A DNA stretch of 37,527 bases from positions 1 through 37,527 of the forward strand of contig JAEXBN010000053.1 in NCBI GenBank assembly GCA_023394045.1, given 5' to 3'. A model generated the notes under the pieces. That model did not search any database and was not told the DNA's origin. It saw nothing but the letters and a program-made list of their open reading frames with translations. Positions 24,692 to 32,806 of this stretch are shown here, piece after piece. Each line of letters opens with the position of its first letter. The first letter of the stretch is position 1. The DNA is from Bacillota bacterium. Its GTDB lineage: Bacteria; Bacillota; Clostridia; Tissierellales; Peptoniphilaceae. A program made the translations under genes and the position numbers.

Positions 24692-24813
24692 ATTTTTTTA
24701 TTGCCCGTATTTTGGCTATGGGCAAAAAGGCGAAAGCCGTTCTGGAACGCGTACAACTCTCCCGCAACCTTTTGCCACTCATCCCATTTTCACTTCATCA
24801 ATTTGTCACTGGA

Positions 24814-25260
24814 TCAAAGAAGATCGGTATCCAGCCAAAGGGTAAAGGGTCCGTCGTTAATGGACGAGACCTTCATATCAGCACCAAAGCGGCCGGTTTG
24901 AAGGTTTGGAAAATCCTGACGAGCGCGAACGATCATTTCTTCATACAAGGCTCTTGCCATCTCCGGAGGCGCTGCTTCCGTGAAGCTCGGGCGATGGCCG
25001 CGGCGCAGGGAAGCGTAGAGCGTAAATTGCGAAATCAGCAACACATTTCCATCTGCTTGATCGATGTTGAGATTGGTCTTCCCCTGCGTGTCAGGAAAAA
25101 TACGCAGCTGCCGGATTTTTGTCCAAAGCCGCTCCACCTCCGCAGACGTATCCGTGGGGCTCACCCCTAAATAGATCAGAAATCCACGCCCAATGGACCC
25201 CACGACTTCGTTTTCGATGCTCACACGAGCCTGATCGACCACCTGAATCACAGCACGCAT
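24814..25260 (-). CDS. dtd: D-aminoacyl-tRNA deacylase
   Basis: 148 residues, standard. It hydrolyses D-amino acids (and glycine from tRNA-Ala) off mischarged tRNAs. The active-site SQFTLYA region and the cross-subunit NDGPFTLW (Gly-cisPro) motif are visible; Phe replaces the more usual Val after GP. AAGGAG lies 5 nt before the ATG. It is 9 nt downstream of the transaldolase-family gene and both are framed by convergent tRNA-Pro genes. Confidence 0.95.
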   Translation of the reverse strand: MRAVIQVVDQARVSIENEVVGSIGRGFLIYLGVSPTDTSAEVERLWTKIRQLRIFPDTQGKTNLNIDQADGNVLLISQFTLYASLRRGHRPSFTEAAPPEMARALYEEMIVRARQDFPNLQTGRFGADMKVSSINDGPFTLWLDTDLL

Positions 25261-25269
25261 ACCTTCTCC

Positions 25270-25977
25270 TTAAAGAATGTGGAAACCCAGATCCGCAATA
25301 TCATGATTGAAGCCGATCACGGTATCAACAGACAGATCTTCGGGTTTTGTGTCATCGCTGATCTTTGCCAGCTTTTTCAGCACGTCATCAGGACACGTAA
25401 TGATGTCCGCTCCAAGGCGCTCCGCCTCATATACATTCCATACTTCACGAGTCGATGCCCAAAGCAGCTCCACATTCGTTTTGCTATGGCAGAGCGATAC
25501 TGCCTGCTCGATCACGGGAATCGGATCAAAACCATGATCCGCCAGACGGCCGGCAAAGACAGACACGTAAGTATGCGCCTTTTCATTCACCGCTTCCACA
25601 ATCTCTCTCACCTGATCGACCGTAAACACTGCCGTGACATTCAGGTTCACTCCCTCTTCGGAAAGCTTCCGAATCAAGGGAATCGCGGACTCCCCCTGTG
25701 TATTCACCACAGGAATCTTGACAAAGACGTTGGAGCCAAAAGCCGCAATCTTGCGCGCTTCCTGCTCCATCGTCTCAAAATCATCCGCAAACACCTCAAA
25801 CGATAGCGACAAATCCGGAATCGCACGAACCACCTCCTGCGCGTAACTCACATAATCTGTGACCCCGGCTTTTTTCATCAAGGATGGATTCGTGGTAAAT
25901 CCGCTCACCAGACCTGCCTCATATTGCGCTTTCATCGTTTCCAACACCGCACCATCGGCATAACGCTTAATTCTCAT
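25270..25977 (-). CDS. Transaldolase-family protein (fructose-6-phosphate aldolase/TalC-like)
   Basis: 235 residues, a class I aldolase TIM barrel. The Schiff-base Lys lies in FVKIPVVN. TTNPSLMKKAG, LNVTAVFT, SVFAGRLADHG and WASTREV match the small transaldolase family. Members either transfer a dihydroxyacetone unit in the pentose phosphate pathway or cleave fructose-6-phosphate; sequence alone does not settle which. GGGGG lies 6 nt before the ATG. dtd follows at once; the link looks positional rather than functional. Confidence 0.88.
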   Translation of the reverse strand: MRIKRYADGAVLETMKAQYEAGLVSGFTTNPSLMKKAGVTDYVSYAQEVVRAIPDLSLSFEVFADDFETMEQEARKIAAFGSNVFVKIPVVNTQGESAIPLIRKLSEEGVNLNVTAVFTVDQVREIVEAVNEKAHTYVSVFAGRLADHGFDPIPVIEQAVSLCHSKTNVELLWASTREVWNVYEAERLGADIITCPDDVLKKLAKISDDTKPEDLSVDTVIGFNHDIADLGFHIL

Positions 25978-26026
25978 GTTCAGCCCCCTCTGATTATCAG
26001 AATTTCAACCCGTTTCACTTTAGATC

Positions 26027-26032
26027 ATGATA
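26027..26032 (-). promoter_or_regulatory. Promoter of the transaldolase-family gene and dtd
   Basis: Minus strand TG-C-TATCAT, an extended -10 without a good -35; start near 26020, about 43 nt before the ATG. The rest of 26033-26130 shows nothing. Confidence 0.4.
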
Positions 26033-26130
26033 GCACGTTTCCTGCCCCCCCTCATTCTCAAAGACGCAAGCTGCGGTGCTAAAGTTTCAACCGTTCTGAA
26101 AGTCCAACATCATCCATGAGACCGCCATAA

Positions 26131-26168
26131 AAATAGAAAAGCCGCCTGAATCATCGATTCCAGGCGGC
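26131..26168 (-). terminator. tRNA-Pro(UGG) terminator
   Basis: Stem GCCGCCTGGAATC / GATTCAGGCGGC (26141-26168, 3-nt loop) followed on the minus strand by TTTTCTATTTTT. It starts about 10 nt after the tRNA 3' end. Confidence 0.9.
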
Positions 26169-26177
26169 TTCGCTGAC

Positions 26178-26251
26178 TCGGGGTGACAGGATTCGAACCT
26201 GCGACCTCATGGTCCCAAACCACGCGCGCTACCGAACTGCGCCACACCCCG
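26178..26251 (-). tRNA. tRNA-Pro (anticodon UGG)
   Basis: 74 nt cloverleaf: acceptor CGGGGTG / CACCCCG, D arm with AGTTCGGTA, anticodon stem CGTGG / CCATG around TTTGGGA (anticodon TGG), and T arm GCAGG-TTCGAAT-CCTGT. CCA is not encoded. It points towards the other tRNA-Pro at 24554-24627. Confidence 0.97.
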
Positions 26252-26254
26252 GCA

Positions 26255-26298
26255 CAAACAAAAAAATCACAGAGCTATTCTACATGATTTTTTGTTTG
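26255..26298. repeat. A/T-rich inverted repeat around the tRNA-Pro(UGG) -10 box
   Basis: CAAACAAAAAAATCA (26255-26269) pairs with TGATTTTTTGTTTG (26285-26298) with one extra A. The loop contains the -10 of the tRNA promoter. It may also serve as a weak terminator for the oxidoreductase gene upstream. Confidence 0.5.
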
Positions 26299-26305
26299 CA
26301 TCCAA
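26277..26305 (-). promoter_or_regulatory. tRNA-Pro(UGG) promoter
   Basis: Minus strand: -35 TTGGAT, 17-nt spacer, -10 TAGAAT. It ends 26 nt before the tRNA 5' end. Confidence 0.5.
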
Positions 26306-26332
26306 ATTTTTCAAAAGTCTCATCGGCGCTCA

Positions 26333-27583
26333 TCAGCCGAAAAGAGCATCCTGCAACCCGCGTAAACGCGAAACCATCGTCGTCGAATCGACATCCACAT
26401 CCTCCGCGGTCAGAAAGGTTCCTTTTGCGATATCCCGTTTAGCGACCGTATGACCGGTAATGATACCGATCGGGAGATGGCCTTTCGCGCGCTGCTCGGC
26501 ATGTTCTTCAATCACGCCGCGCACACAAAAACCGCCGATCTCATCCAATATCTCGCCAGCGTGAATCTCCTTTTTCGCCACGGCCACCGTCTCAGAGATC
26601 GGAGATCCCATCGGCGCAATCGCGACATCGTGGAACAACACCGCGCGCGCTGCCGTGAGCGATGTTTCTAAGCTGCCCAGATGATAGGGGCGATACAGAA
26701 TATGGTGATCCTGTCCGACTTCTTTCATCATGTACTCCATGACATCCGCCACCCCTTGATTCTGCGGCTTGACGATGACAAACACTCCCGGAGCAAGCCC
26801 ATCCACATAGTCGACGATCCCGTAGCGGTTCAGGATTCCTCCACGCTCCTTCAAATCCAGCTGGCGCACCGTCTCATCTAAATCGCCGACGATTCCATGC
26901 ATTCCCACGACATCGGGCACAAAGCCCGTCGCATTGGATAAAAGCGTCATTTCCGCCATCGTCTTGGTTCCATCCTGAAACGAAGCCAGCATCACCGGGC
27001 TCATATGGCGTTCTTCCGCTTCTGCGCGTGCGGAATCGGGATTGGCTTCCAGCTGCACCTTGTTGTTCTTTCCCTTCCCAATCGCAAGAATTTCCATTCC
27101 CATGGACTGCGCAAAACGATAAAGTGCAAACGTCGCTGCAGGCTCATCTCCATCCGAACCGGTATAAATCAGACCTGCCGCATCAAAGAAGCGTTTCATC
27201 AGCGGTCCGATGGTAATATCCACCTCAACGTTCAGTAACACCAGATGTTTTTTCGCTAAGAGCGCAGCCATCGAAACCTGCGCCCCCACTTCAGTGCGTC
27301 CTGTGGCTTCAATCACCACCTCGACCGACGGATCATTCACAATATCACGGTAATCCTCACTCGTGACCACTTCATTCGGCTGCCGGCAAAGCGATAGATA
27401 ACGTGCTTTAGCCTTCTCCGCTTCCGAGAGCGTATGATCGCAGATTCCCGTGATCACCATGCCGGGGATGGTCGGAATCTGAGCGGCCAATCCAAATCCC
27501 ATCTGCCCAGCACCGATAATCCCGACGCGAACGGGATGCCTTTCCGCCTCCCGCCGATTTAATTCCTGAAACAGGTCTCCCAC
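26333..27583 (-). CDS. NAD(P)-dependent oxidoreductase with homoserine-dehydrogenase-like Rossmann domain and C-terminal SAF domain
   Basis: About 416 residues. The N-terminal Rossmann fold has VGIIGAGQMG followed by GICDHTLSEAEKAKA and EATGRTEVG. A middle catalytic region contains TGSDGDEPAATFALY, LAIGKGKNNK and YRPYHLGSLETSLTAARAV. The last about 65 residues form a SAF module (VAKRDIAKGTFLTAEDVDVD). The family includes oxidoreductases of branched or modified sugar acids, but the substrate here is unknown. The start is taken as GTG at 27583 because TGGAGGAAA lies 8 nt upstream. The alternative ATG at 27598 would make that ribosome binding site part of the coding sequence and has none of its own. 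It follows mreB and is the last gene of the isp-metK-mreB operon; no sugar genes adjoin. Confidence 0.8.
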   Translation of the reverse strand: MGDLFQELNRREAERHPVRVGIIGAGQMGFGLAAQIPTIPGMVITGICDHTLSEAEKAKARYLSLCRQPNEVVTSEDYRDIVNDPSVEVVIEATGRTEVGAQVSMAALLAKKHLVLLNVEVDITIGPLMKRFFDAAGLIYTGSDGDEPAATFALYRFAQSMGMEILAIGKGKNNKVQLEANPDSARAEAEERHMSPVMLASFQDGTKTMAEMTLLSNATGFVPDVVGMHGIVGDLDETVRQLDLKERGGILNRYGIVDYVDGLAPGVFVIVKPQNQGVADVMEYMMKEVGQDHHILYRPYHLGSLETSLTAARAVLFHDVAIAPMGSPISETVAVAKKEIHAGEILDEIGGFCVRGVIEEHAEQRAKGHLPIGIITGHTVAKRDIAKGTFLTAEDVDVDSTTMVSRLRGLQDALFG

Positions 27584-27601
27584 GATGATTTCCTCCATAT
27601 C

Positions 27602-28660
27602 TCAGCGTTTCCGCAATGTTTCGCGCTGAACCACCTGCTGACGTGTCGCATCGGAAAGCACTTCATCGCCCGCCTGCAGCTTGCGAATCCAAAACAAAGC
27701 CTTCCCCGTTCCGCGCACCACCGCGGTCTGCGGCTGATCCACATAATGCACATCCAACCCGGTTCGCTCCCGGATCCGCCAATCCAATCCCCGAATCAAA
27801 GAGCCGCCTCCGGTCAAGAGAATGCCCTTATCAAACAAATCCGAGGCCAATTCGGGCGGCGTGTCGGAAAGAACGCGATGCACGGTTTCCACCACCTGAT
27901 TTAACGCCGTGTCGAGCGCCTCGTCCAAATCGTGCACATCCAGATAAACCCTGGACGGAAGACCATCGACCAAACTTCTTCCCTTGACTTCCACGCGTTC
28001 CGGCGCGTCCGTGTTCAAGATCGATCCCAAGGCAATCTTGATTCCTTCCGCGCTTCGCTCCCCGATCGCGACGCGATATTTATGGCGAACAAAAGCCGAA
28101 ATGGCTTCATCGAACGCGTCTCCCGCCACGGGGAGCGACTCGGAAATCACAATGCCTCCCATGGAAAGAAGCGCCACATCCGTCGTCCCGCCACCGATAT
28201 CCACCACGAGCGTGCCGCTCGGATCTGAAATATCGAGCCCCGCGCCGATCGCTGCTGCCAGCGGTTCTTCAATAATATAGGTGTGGTGTGCGCCTGCAGC
28301 CGTCGCCGCCTCAACTACCGCTCGCTTTTGCACTTGCGTCGCCTGGGAAGGAACGCAGACGATCACATCCGGACGCAGCAAGCTCTTTCCCACCGCCTTG
28401 TGGAGAAAATAATGCAACATGCGCTCCGTGGCGCGATAATCGGCAATGACGCCATCGCGCATGGGTCGGCGCGCGATAATATGCCCCGGAGTCCGCCCTA
28501 ACATCTGTTTTGCCTCTTCACCGACCGCTACAATCCGATCGGTATAAATATCATACGCAACGACAGAAGGCTCCTGCAATTTCACTCCTTCTGCACGTGT
28601 GAAAACAAGAACACTCGTCGTGCCCAAATCAATTGCCACATTCTTGCGTAACCAGGCCAT
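27602..28660 (-). CDS. mreB: MreB/Mbl-family actin-like protein
   Basis: 352 residues. The actin-fold phosphate loops AIDLGTTSVLVF and VVDIGGGTTDVALLSMG, the connecting GDAFDEAI and the adenosine motif LTGGGSLIRGLD are all in place. A short N-terminal helix (MAWLRKN) could touch the membrane. MreB polymers steer wall synthesis in rods. The last about 15 residues (DATRQQVVQRETLRKR) extend beyond the usual end. mreC and mreD are missing beside it; instead it lies 3 nt behind metK, with GGAG formed by the metK stop region. A stand-alone mreB copy of this sort is often Mbl-like, so its exact role is open. Confidence 0.92.
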   Translation of the reverse strand: MAWLRKNVAIDLGTTSVLVFTRAEGVKLQEPSVVAYDIYTDRIVAVGEEAKQMLGRTPGHIIARRPMRDGVIADYRATERMLHYFLHKAVGKSLLRPDVIVCVPSQATQVQKRAVVEAATAAGAHHTYIIEEPLAAAIGAGLDISDPSGTLVVDIGGGTTDVALLSMGGIVISESLPVAGDAFDEAISAFVRHKYRVAIGERSAEGIKIALGSILNTDAPERVEVKGRSLVDGLPSRVYLDVHDLDEALDTALNQVVETVHRVLSDTPPELASDLFDKGILLTGGGSLIRGLDWRIRERTGLDVHYVDQPQTAVVRGTGKALFWIRKLQAGDEVLSDATRQQVVQRETLRKR

Positions 28661-28663
28661 TTT

Positions 28664-29860
28664 TTACTCCAGCATCGTCTTCAGCACATCGACTCGATCC
28701 AACTCTTCCCAGCTATACTTATCGTCCGTCCGTCCGAAATGTCCATACGTTGCGGTATGAGCATAAATCGGCCGCTTCAGATTCAACTGATGGATGATGG
28801 CCGCCGGACGAAAATCAAAAACTTCTTTCACTTTTTCCAGCAGAGCGTGATCGCTGACTTTTCCAGTGCCAAAAGTTTCGACATCCAGCGAAAACGGCTC
28901 GGCGCGGCCAATCGCATAAGCCGCTGACACCTCGCAGCGCGATGCCAGACCAGCAGCCACGATATTTTTCGCCACATAGCGGCAATAGTAAGCGCCAGAA
29001 CGATCCACCTTGGAGGGATCTTTTCCGCTGAATGCGCCGCCTCCATGGTGACCCATTCCGCCATAGGTATCCACAATAATTTTTCGCCCGGTCAATCCCG
29101 TATCTGCATTTGGCCCGCCCAGTTCAAAACGTCCGGTCGGATTGACATAAAATTTCGTATCCGGGTCAATCAACATGGGATCCAGAACCTCACGCACCAC
29201 ATGATCCCAAAGCTGTTCCTTCAGCGCTTTTTGATTCGCCTCCGCATCATGCTGCGTCGAAATCAAAATCGCATCAATGCGCTTGGGACGGCCTGCAGCA
29301 TCATATTCTACGCTGACCTGCGTTTTTCCATCCGGACGAAGATGCGGCACGATATTGTCCCGGCGAACCCGCGCCAAGCGATGCGCCAGACGATGCGCCA
29401 GCACGATGGGCATCGGCATCAGCTCCGGCGTCTCATCGCAGGCATACCCGAAGACAATGCCCTGATCTCCAGCACCAAGAAGAAAATCATCTTCTGCTGC
29501 TCCTTCACGAAATTCCTGCGACTGATTCACCCCCATGGCGATATCCGGCGACTGCTCGCGAATGGTCGTGATGATCGCGCAATTTTCTGCATCAATGCCG
29601 CTTTGCGCATCCGTATAACCGATGCGTTTCAGCGTGTCCCGAACGACACTATTAATATCCACGTCCGCTTTCGTGGAAAGCTCCCCCATCACAAAGATGA
29701 TTCCGGTGGATGCCATGACCTCGCAGGCACAATGCGCATCCGGATCCTGTCGGATCACTTCATCTAAAATGGCATCCGCAATCTGATCACAAATCTTGTC
29801 TGGATGCCCCTCCGTCACCGATTCAGCGGTGCGGATTCTTCCTTTTTGTTTGCTTTCCAT
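28664..29860 (-). CDS. metK: S-adenosylmethionine synthase
   Basis: 398 residues. It joins methionine and ATP to SAM. ESVTEGHPDKICDQ (ATP site), GAGDQGIVFGYA, GGPNADTGLTGRKIIVDTYGG and GGGAFSGKDPSKVDRS (phosphate loop, Lys/Asp) are intact. Of two tandem ATGs (29863, 29860) the second has GAGG 5 nt upstream and is preferred. It is 25 nt behind ispF and directly ahead of mreB. No SAM riboswitch is visible. Confidence 0.97.
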   Translation of the reverse strand: MESKQKGRIRTAESVTEGHPDKICDQIADAILDEVIRQDPDAHCACEVMASTGIIFVMGELSTKADVDINSVVRDTLKRIGYTDAQSGIDAENCAIITTIREQSPDIAMGVNQSQEFREGAAEDDFLLGAGDQGIVFGYACDETPELMPMPIVLAHRLAHRLARVRRDNIVPHLRPDGKTQVSVEYDAAGRPKRIDAILISTQHDAEANQKALKEQLWDHVVREVLDPMLIDPDTKFYVNPTGRFELGGPNADTGLTGRKIIVDTYGGMGHHGGGAFSGKDPSKVDRSGAYYCRYVAKNIVAAGLASRCEVSAAYAIGRAEPFSLDVETFGTGKVSDHALLEKVKEVFDFRPAAIIHQLNLKRPIYAHTATYGHFGRTDDKYSWEELDRVDVLKTMLE

Positions 29861-29887
29861 CATATCCTCTACGCCTTTCAGGCCTTT

Positions 29888-30385
29888 TTATTCCCCCTGC
29901 TCTGCAGGAAACAAAAGGACAACCGCCTGGCAAGCGATGCCCTCTTCTCTTCCCACAAAACCGAGCCGTTCTGTTGTCGTCGCTTTAATTGAAATTTGTT
30001 CCATCTCGATGTGAAGCACCGAAGCAATATTGCGTCGCATCTGCTCCAAATGAGGACTCATTTTGGGACGCTCAGCCATGATCACGGAATCAACATTCCC
30101 CACGCGGTAGCCATGAGCCTCCACCAAGGCAAAAACCTGTTCCATTAAAATCAGCGAAGAAATATCTTTGTACTGCGGATCGGTATCCGGAAAATGCTGC
30201 CCGATGTCCCCCAGCGCAAGCGCGCCAAGAAGCGCATCATTGATCGCATGAACCAGACAATCCGCGTCTGAATGTCCGAGGAGCCCCTTTTCAAAAGGAA
30301 TCGTCACGCCCCCAAGCACCAGCTGCCGTCCTTCGACCAACTCGTGAACATCATAACCCAATCCCTGACGAATGCATGGTTTCAT
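29888..30385 (-). CDS. ispF: 2-C-methyl-D-erythritol 2,4-cyclodiphosphate synthase
   Basis: 165 residues. It cyclises the CDP-methylerythritol phosphate intermediate in the DOXP pathway of isoprenoid synthesis. GYDVHEL, GLLGHSDADCLVHA (zinc His and Asp), DIGQHFPDTDP and KATTTERLGFVGR are diagnostic. AGAGGAA lies about 8 nt before the ATG. It follows ispD by 57 nt with a small GGCTCC / GGAGCC hairpin between. Confidence 0.97.
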   Translation of the reverse strand: MKPCIRQGLGYDVHELVEGRQLVLGGVTIPFEKGLLGHSDADCLVHAINDALLGALALGDIGQHFPDTDPQYKDISSLILMEQVFALVEAHGYRVGNVDSVIMAERPKMSPHLEQMRRNIASVLHIEMEQISIKATTTERLGFVGREEGIACQAVVLLFPAEQGE

Positions 30386-30442
30386 CTTCCGATTCCTCTC
30401 AACGGCTCCCGCAGGAGCCTTCTTTACACATGGCCGCTCTCG

Positions 30443-31174
30443 CTAAACCTTCTGATTTCCCGTTTCCATCCGTTCCTGCAAGATTCGTTCACCAAAAAAC
30501 AGGTCTCCGGGCGTCGTGATTTTGATATTCACTTCATCGCCGGGCACAGTGACCACATGACCGCCAAAAATCTCCACCATCTGCGCATCATCCGTAATGG
30601 GAATCTCTTCCCAGATGGCTTTTTCATAGGCATTCATCAGGATCTCCCGACGAAACATCTGCGGCGTCTGTGCAGCAAAAAGCTGCGCCCGGTTCGGCGT
30701 ATGGCAAATGCTCCCGTCGTCTGCGAGCACTTTAATCGTATCTTTCACGGGCACCACACAAATGACGCCATCAACATCGCCCTTCCTCAGCCGGTCAGCA
30801 CAACGTCGCACCACTTCCGGCGTCACAAAAGGACGCGCTCCATCATGCACCGCCACAAATTCAGTGCCGCTCGGAAGATGCTCCAGACCACTCTTCACAG
30901 AATCCTGGCGCGTCGTTCCCCCCATGCAAATCGTCACATGTGAAAGGTTCTTCCCAAACACCGCAGGAAGAACCTCATTATATACCGGTTCATAAATCGC
31001 TTCACTCACCACCACGACAAAGGCATCAAAGACATCCGCCTCCTTCAAAGAAAGCAATGTCCGATAGAGAACCCGGCTTCCATCAATCTCGATGAGCATC
31101 TTATTCGGCGCGGCACCCATCCGGGTTCCCAGCCCTGCCCCGGTCACGACTGCGGTTATTCCTGGTTGCTTCAT
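30443..31174 (-). CDS. ispD: 2-C-methyl-D-erythritol 4-phosphate cytidylyltransferase
   Basis: 243 residues. It couples CTP to methylerythritol phosphate in the DOXP pathway. The nucleotide-binding AVVTGAGLGTRMG, the GGTTRQDSV segment, VAVHDGARPFV and VNIKITTPGDL are clear. The ATG at 31174 has AAGGAGG 4-5 nt upstream; the longer frame has no support. It is the first gene of the ispD-ispF-metK-mreB-oxidoreductase operon. Confidence 0.97.
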   Translation of the reverse strand: MKQPGITAVVTGAGLGTRMGAAPNKMLIEIDGSRVLYRTLLSLKEADVFDAFVVVVSEAIYEPVYNEVLPAVFGKNLSHVTICMGGTTRQDSVKSGLEHLPSGTEFVAVHDGARPFVTPEVVRRCADRLRKGDVDGVICVVPVKDTIKVLADDGSICHTPNRAQLFAAQTPQMFRREILMNAYEKAIWEEIPITDDAQMVEIFGGHVVTVPGDEVNIKITTPGDLFFGERILQERMETGNQKV

Positions 31175-31188
31175 ACGCCCTCCTTGTC

Positions 31189-31201
31189 TCATCTTAACAT
31201 A
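31189..31201 (-). promoter_or_regulatory. Extended -10-like element before ispD
   Basis: TATGTTAAGATGA on the minus strand, identical over 13 bases to the element before the phosphatase gene (13223-13235) and at the same distance from the ATG. No good -35. The rest of 31202-31328 shows nothing further. Confidence 0.35.
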
Positions 31202-31328
31202 GGAACCGCTAGGAAAAAAGAAGACGATGTGGACATAGCAAAATTTCCTCTATCATTGCCCCATGGCAACGAAAGTCATGACAACAAAAGTGTTCACCGA
31301 ACAAAATGTTTCGCCTCAAAAGATCAAT

Positions 31329-31359
31329 AAAGCGTCCGGAACAAACCTCCGGACGCTTT
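31329..31359 (-). terminator. ABC-transporter operon terminator
   Basis: A 12-bp perfect stem AAAGCGTCCGGA / TCCGGACGCTTT, loop 7 nt, ending in TTTATTGATC on the minus strand. It lies about 30 nt after the permease stop. Confidence 0.85.
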
Positions 31360-31387
31360 ATGCGTTCATGTTCTCTCATTGAAACCC

Positions 31388-32806
31388 TTAATCTGCACGA
31401 ATCGCCTCAATCGCTGAGATTCGCGTCGCCCGTGTCGCCGGAAGATATCCGGCAAGCAACCCGATCAGCGCTGAAAAGAAAAATGCGGCAAAAGGCAACC
31501 AAAGCGGAATATAGCTGATATAGGTTGTCTCATCAAACCCGCTGGCGCCAAGATATTGATTCGCCAGCATATTGATTCCCGCCGACGCGCCCATGGAGAT
31601 GACCACGCCAATCAAGCCGCCAATGATTCCGATGAGCATCGCTTCGAGAAGGAACATCCGCCGAATGTCCCCAACTTGAGCGCCGATCACCTTCATCACC
31701 CCGATTTCGCGAGTCCGTTCATGAATGGACATCAGCATGGTGTTCGCAATTCCGATGGCCGCAACAAAAAGCGCAATGGAGCCAATGCCTCCGAAAATCA
31801 GCTGAACCACCTGCAATGCCTGCTGCTGCTGTTCGATCATATCCGCATTCGCCTGGGCCTGAACCGTCGTTTCACTATTGATTTGATCCACCACTGCCTC
31901 AATATTAGAAAGATCATCCACCGTCACGGTCAGCGAATCGTAATTGCGATTTTTTTTCTTTCCGCTCTTCTTTACCGTCTGCGACGCTGCGCTTCCAGCA
32001 CCTCCAAACATCAACCGTCCTCTTGCCAAAGCATCCGAAGCGGTTCCGCTATCCTCTAAGCCCAATTTTTTTTGTCGTTCCTCCACTTTTTGATCCATTT
32101 TGTCCAGCGTATCAAAAGAGATGTATAGATTGCTCGGAACCAACAAGTTCGAGGACTGGAAGCTTCCTGCATAAGAGAGCGCAATCGATATGCCGTCCGT
32201 CTGATTTCCGATGGAAATTTGCGTCTCCTCGGACATGTCTCGGTATTTGATCAGGGGCTTTTCTTTTTTCCAATCCGGGTGGGGAATAAACTCCGTATTC
32301 TTAGAACGCCTGTTCATTCTCATCAGCTCAACATTTGGACCGGCAATAAACGGATCCTTTCGGGTATCATGCGGCACGCTGCCCGACTGCATCTCGATAT
32401 GATCCGACCGCAGCTTCGAAAAATCGATGGCGCGCACCTCTCCCATCATGTATCCGTCCTTCTCAAAGTCCACCTCGTAGGGAACATAGCTTGAGGCTAA
32501 AACGCCGGTCACATGAGGCATCGCCTCAATCTGGCGAACCACCTTATCGTTGAGCAGCCCGCGATCCGCTTTCGCTGGCGATGACCCGGAAGTCATCGAA
32601 GAATTTCCCGGGCTCACCCGGATCGCATTGAGCTGTGAAAATTTTTCGATCTGCTGGCGCTGATTTTCTTGGATGCCATAACCAAAGGAGAGCATCAGAA
32701 TGATGGCCACAGCCCCAATCACCACGCTGAGGATCGTCAGAATCGTGCGGGATTTACGTCGCATCAAATTGCGCCATGAAAGCGCAAGTAAATCGAAGTT
32801 ACGCAT
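31388..32806 (-). CDS. MacB/FtsX-type ABC transporter permease
   Basis: 472 residues. The N-terminal MacB-like start (LALSWRNLMRRKSRTILTILSVVIGAVAIIL) gives membrane helix 1. A large extracellular domain follows (about 45-310) with a Gly/Ser/Lys-rich insert (GGAGSAASQ, KKSGKKKNR). Three C-terminal helices form the FtsX domain (IGIANTMLMSIHERTREIGVMKVIGA). Such permeases do not move a substrate through a pore but transmit ATPase motion to the outside (mechanotransmission) for export or signalling. The start ATG overlaps the end of the preceding gene by 8 nt. It acts with the ATPase and the CARDB-like protein of the same operon; the cargo is unknown. Confidence 0.9.
   Translation of the reverse strand: MRNFDLLALSWRNLMRRKSRTILTILSVVIGAVAIILMLSFGYGIQENQRQQIEKFSQLNAIRVSPGNSSMTSGSSPAKADRGLLNDKVVRQIEAMPHVTGVLASSYVPYEVDFEKDGYMMGEVRAIDFSKLRSDHIEMQSGSVPHDTRKDPFIAGPNVELMRMNRRSKNTEFIPHPDWKKEKPLIKYRDMSEETQISIGNQTDGISIALSYAGSFQSSNLLVPSNLYISFDTLDKMDQKVEERQKKLGLEDSGTASDALARGRLMFGGAGSAASQTVKKSGKKKNRNYDSLTVTVDDLSNIEAVVDQINSETTVQAQANADMIEQQQQALQVVQLIFGGIGSIALFVAAIGIANTMLMSIHERTREIGVMKVIGAQVGDIRRMFLLEAMLIGIIGGLIGVVISMGASAGINMLANQYLGASGFDETTYISYIPLWLPFAAFFFSALIGLLAGYLPATRATRISAIEAIRAD

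Noticed and set aside
24701..24725. dtd terminator from the TTGCCC/GGGCAA repeat
   Set aside because: On the minus strand the 3' arm is followed by TAAAAAAA, not by a T-run.
30386..30442. Terminator between ispD and ispF
   Set aside because: The GGCTCC/GGAGCC hairpin is short and not followed by a T-run; the genes most likely share one transcript.
29861..31174. SAM riboswitch for metK
   Set aside because: The gap before metK is only 25 nt and the ispD leader is very short; there is no room for one.
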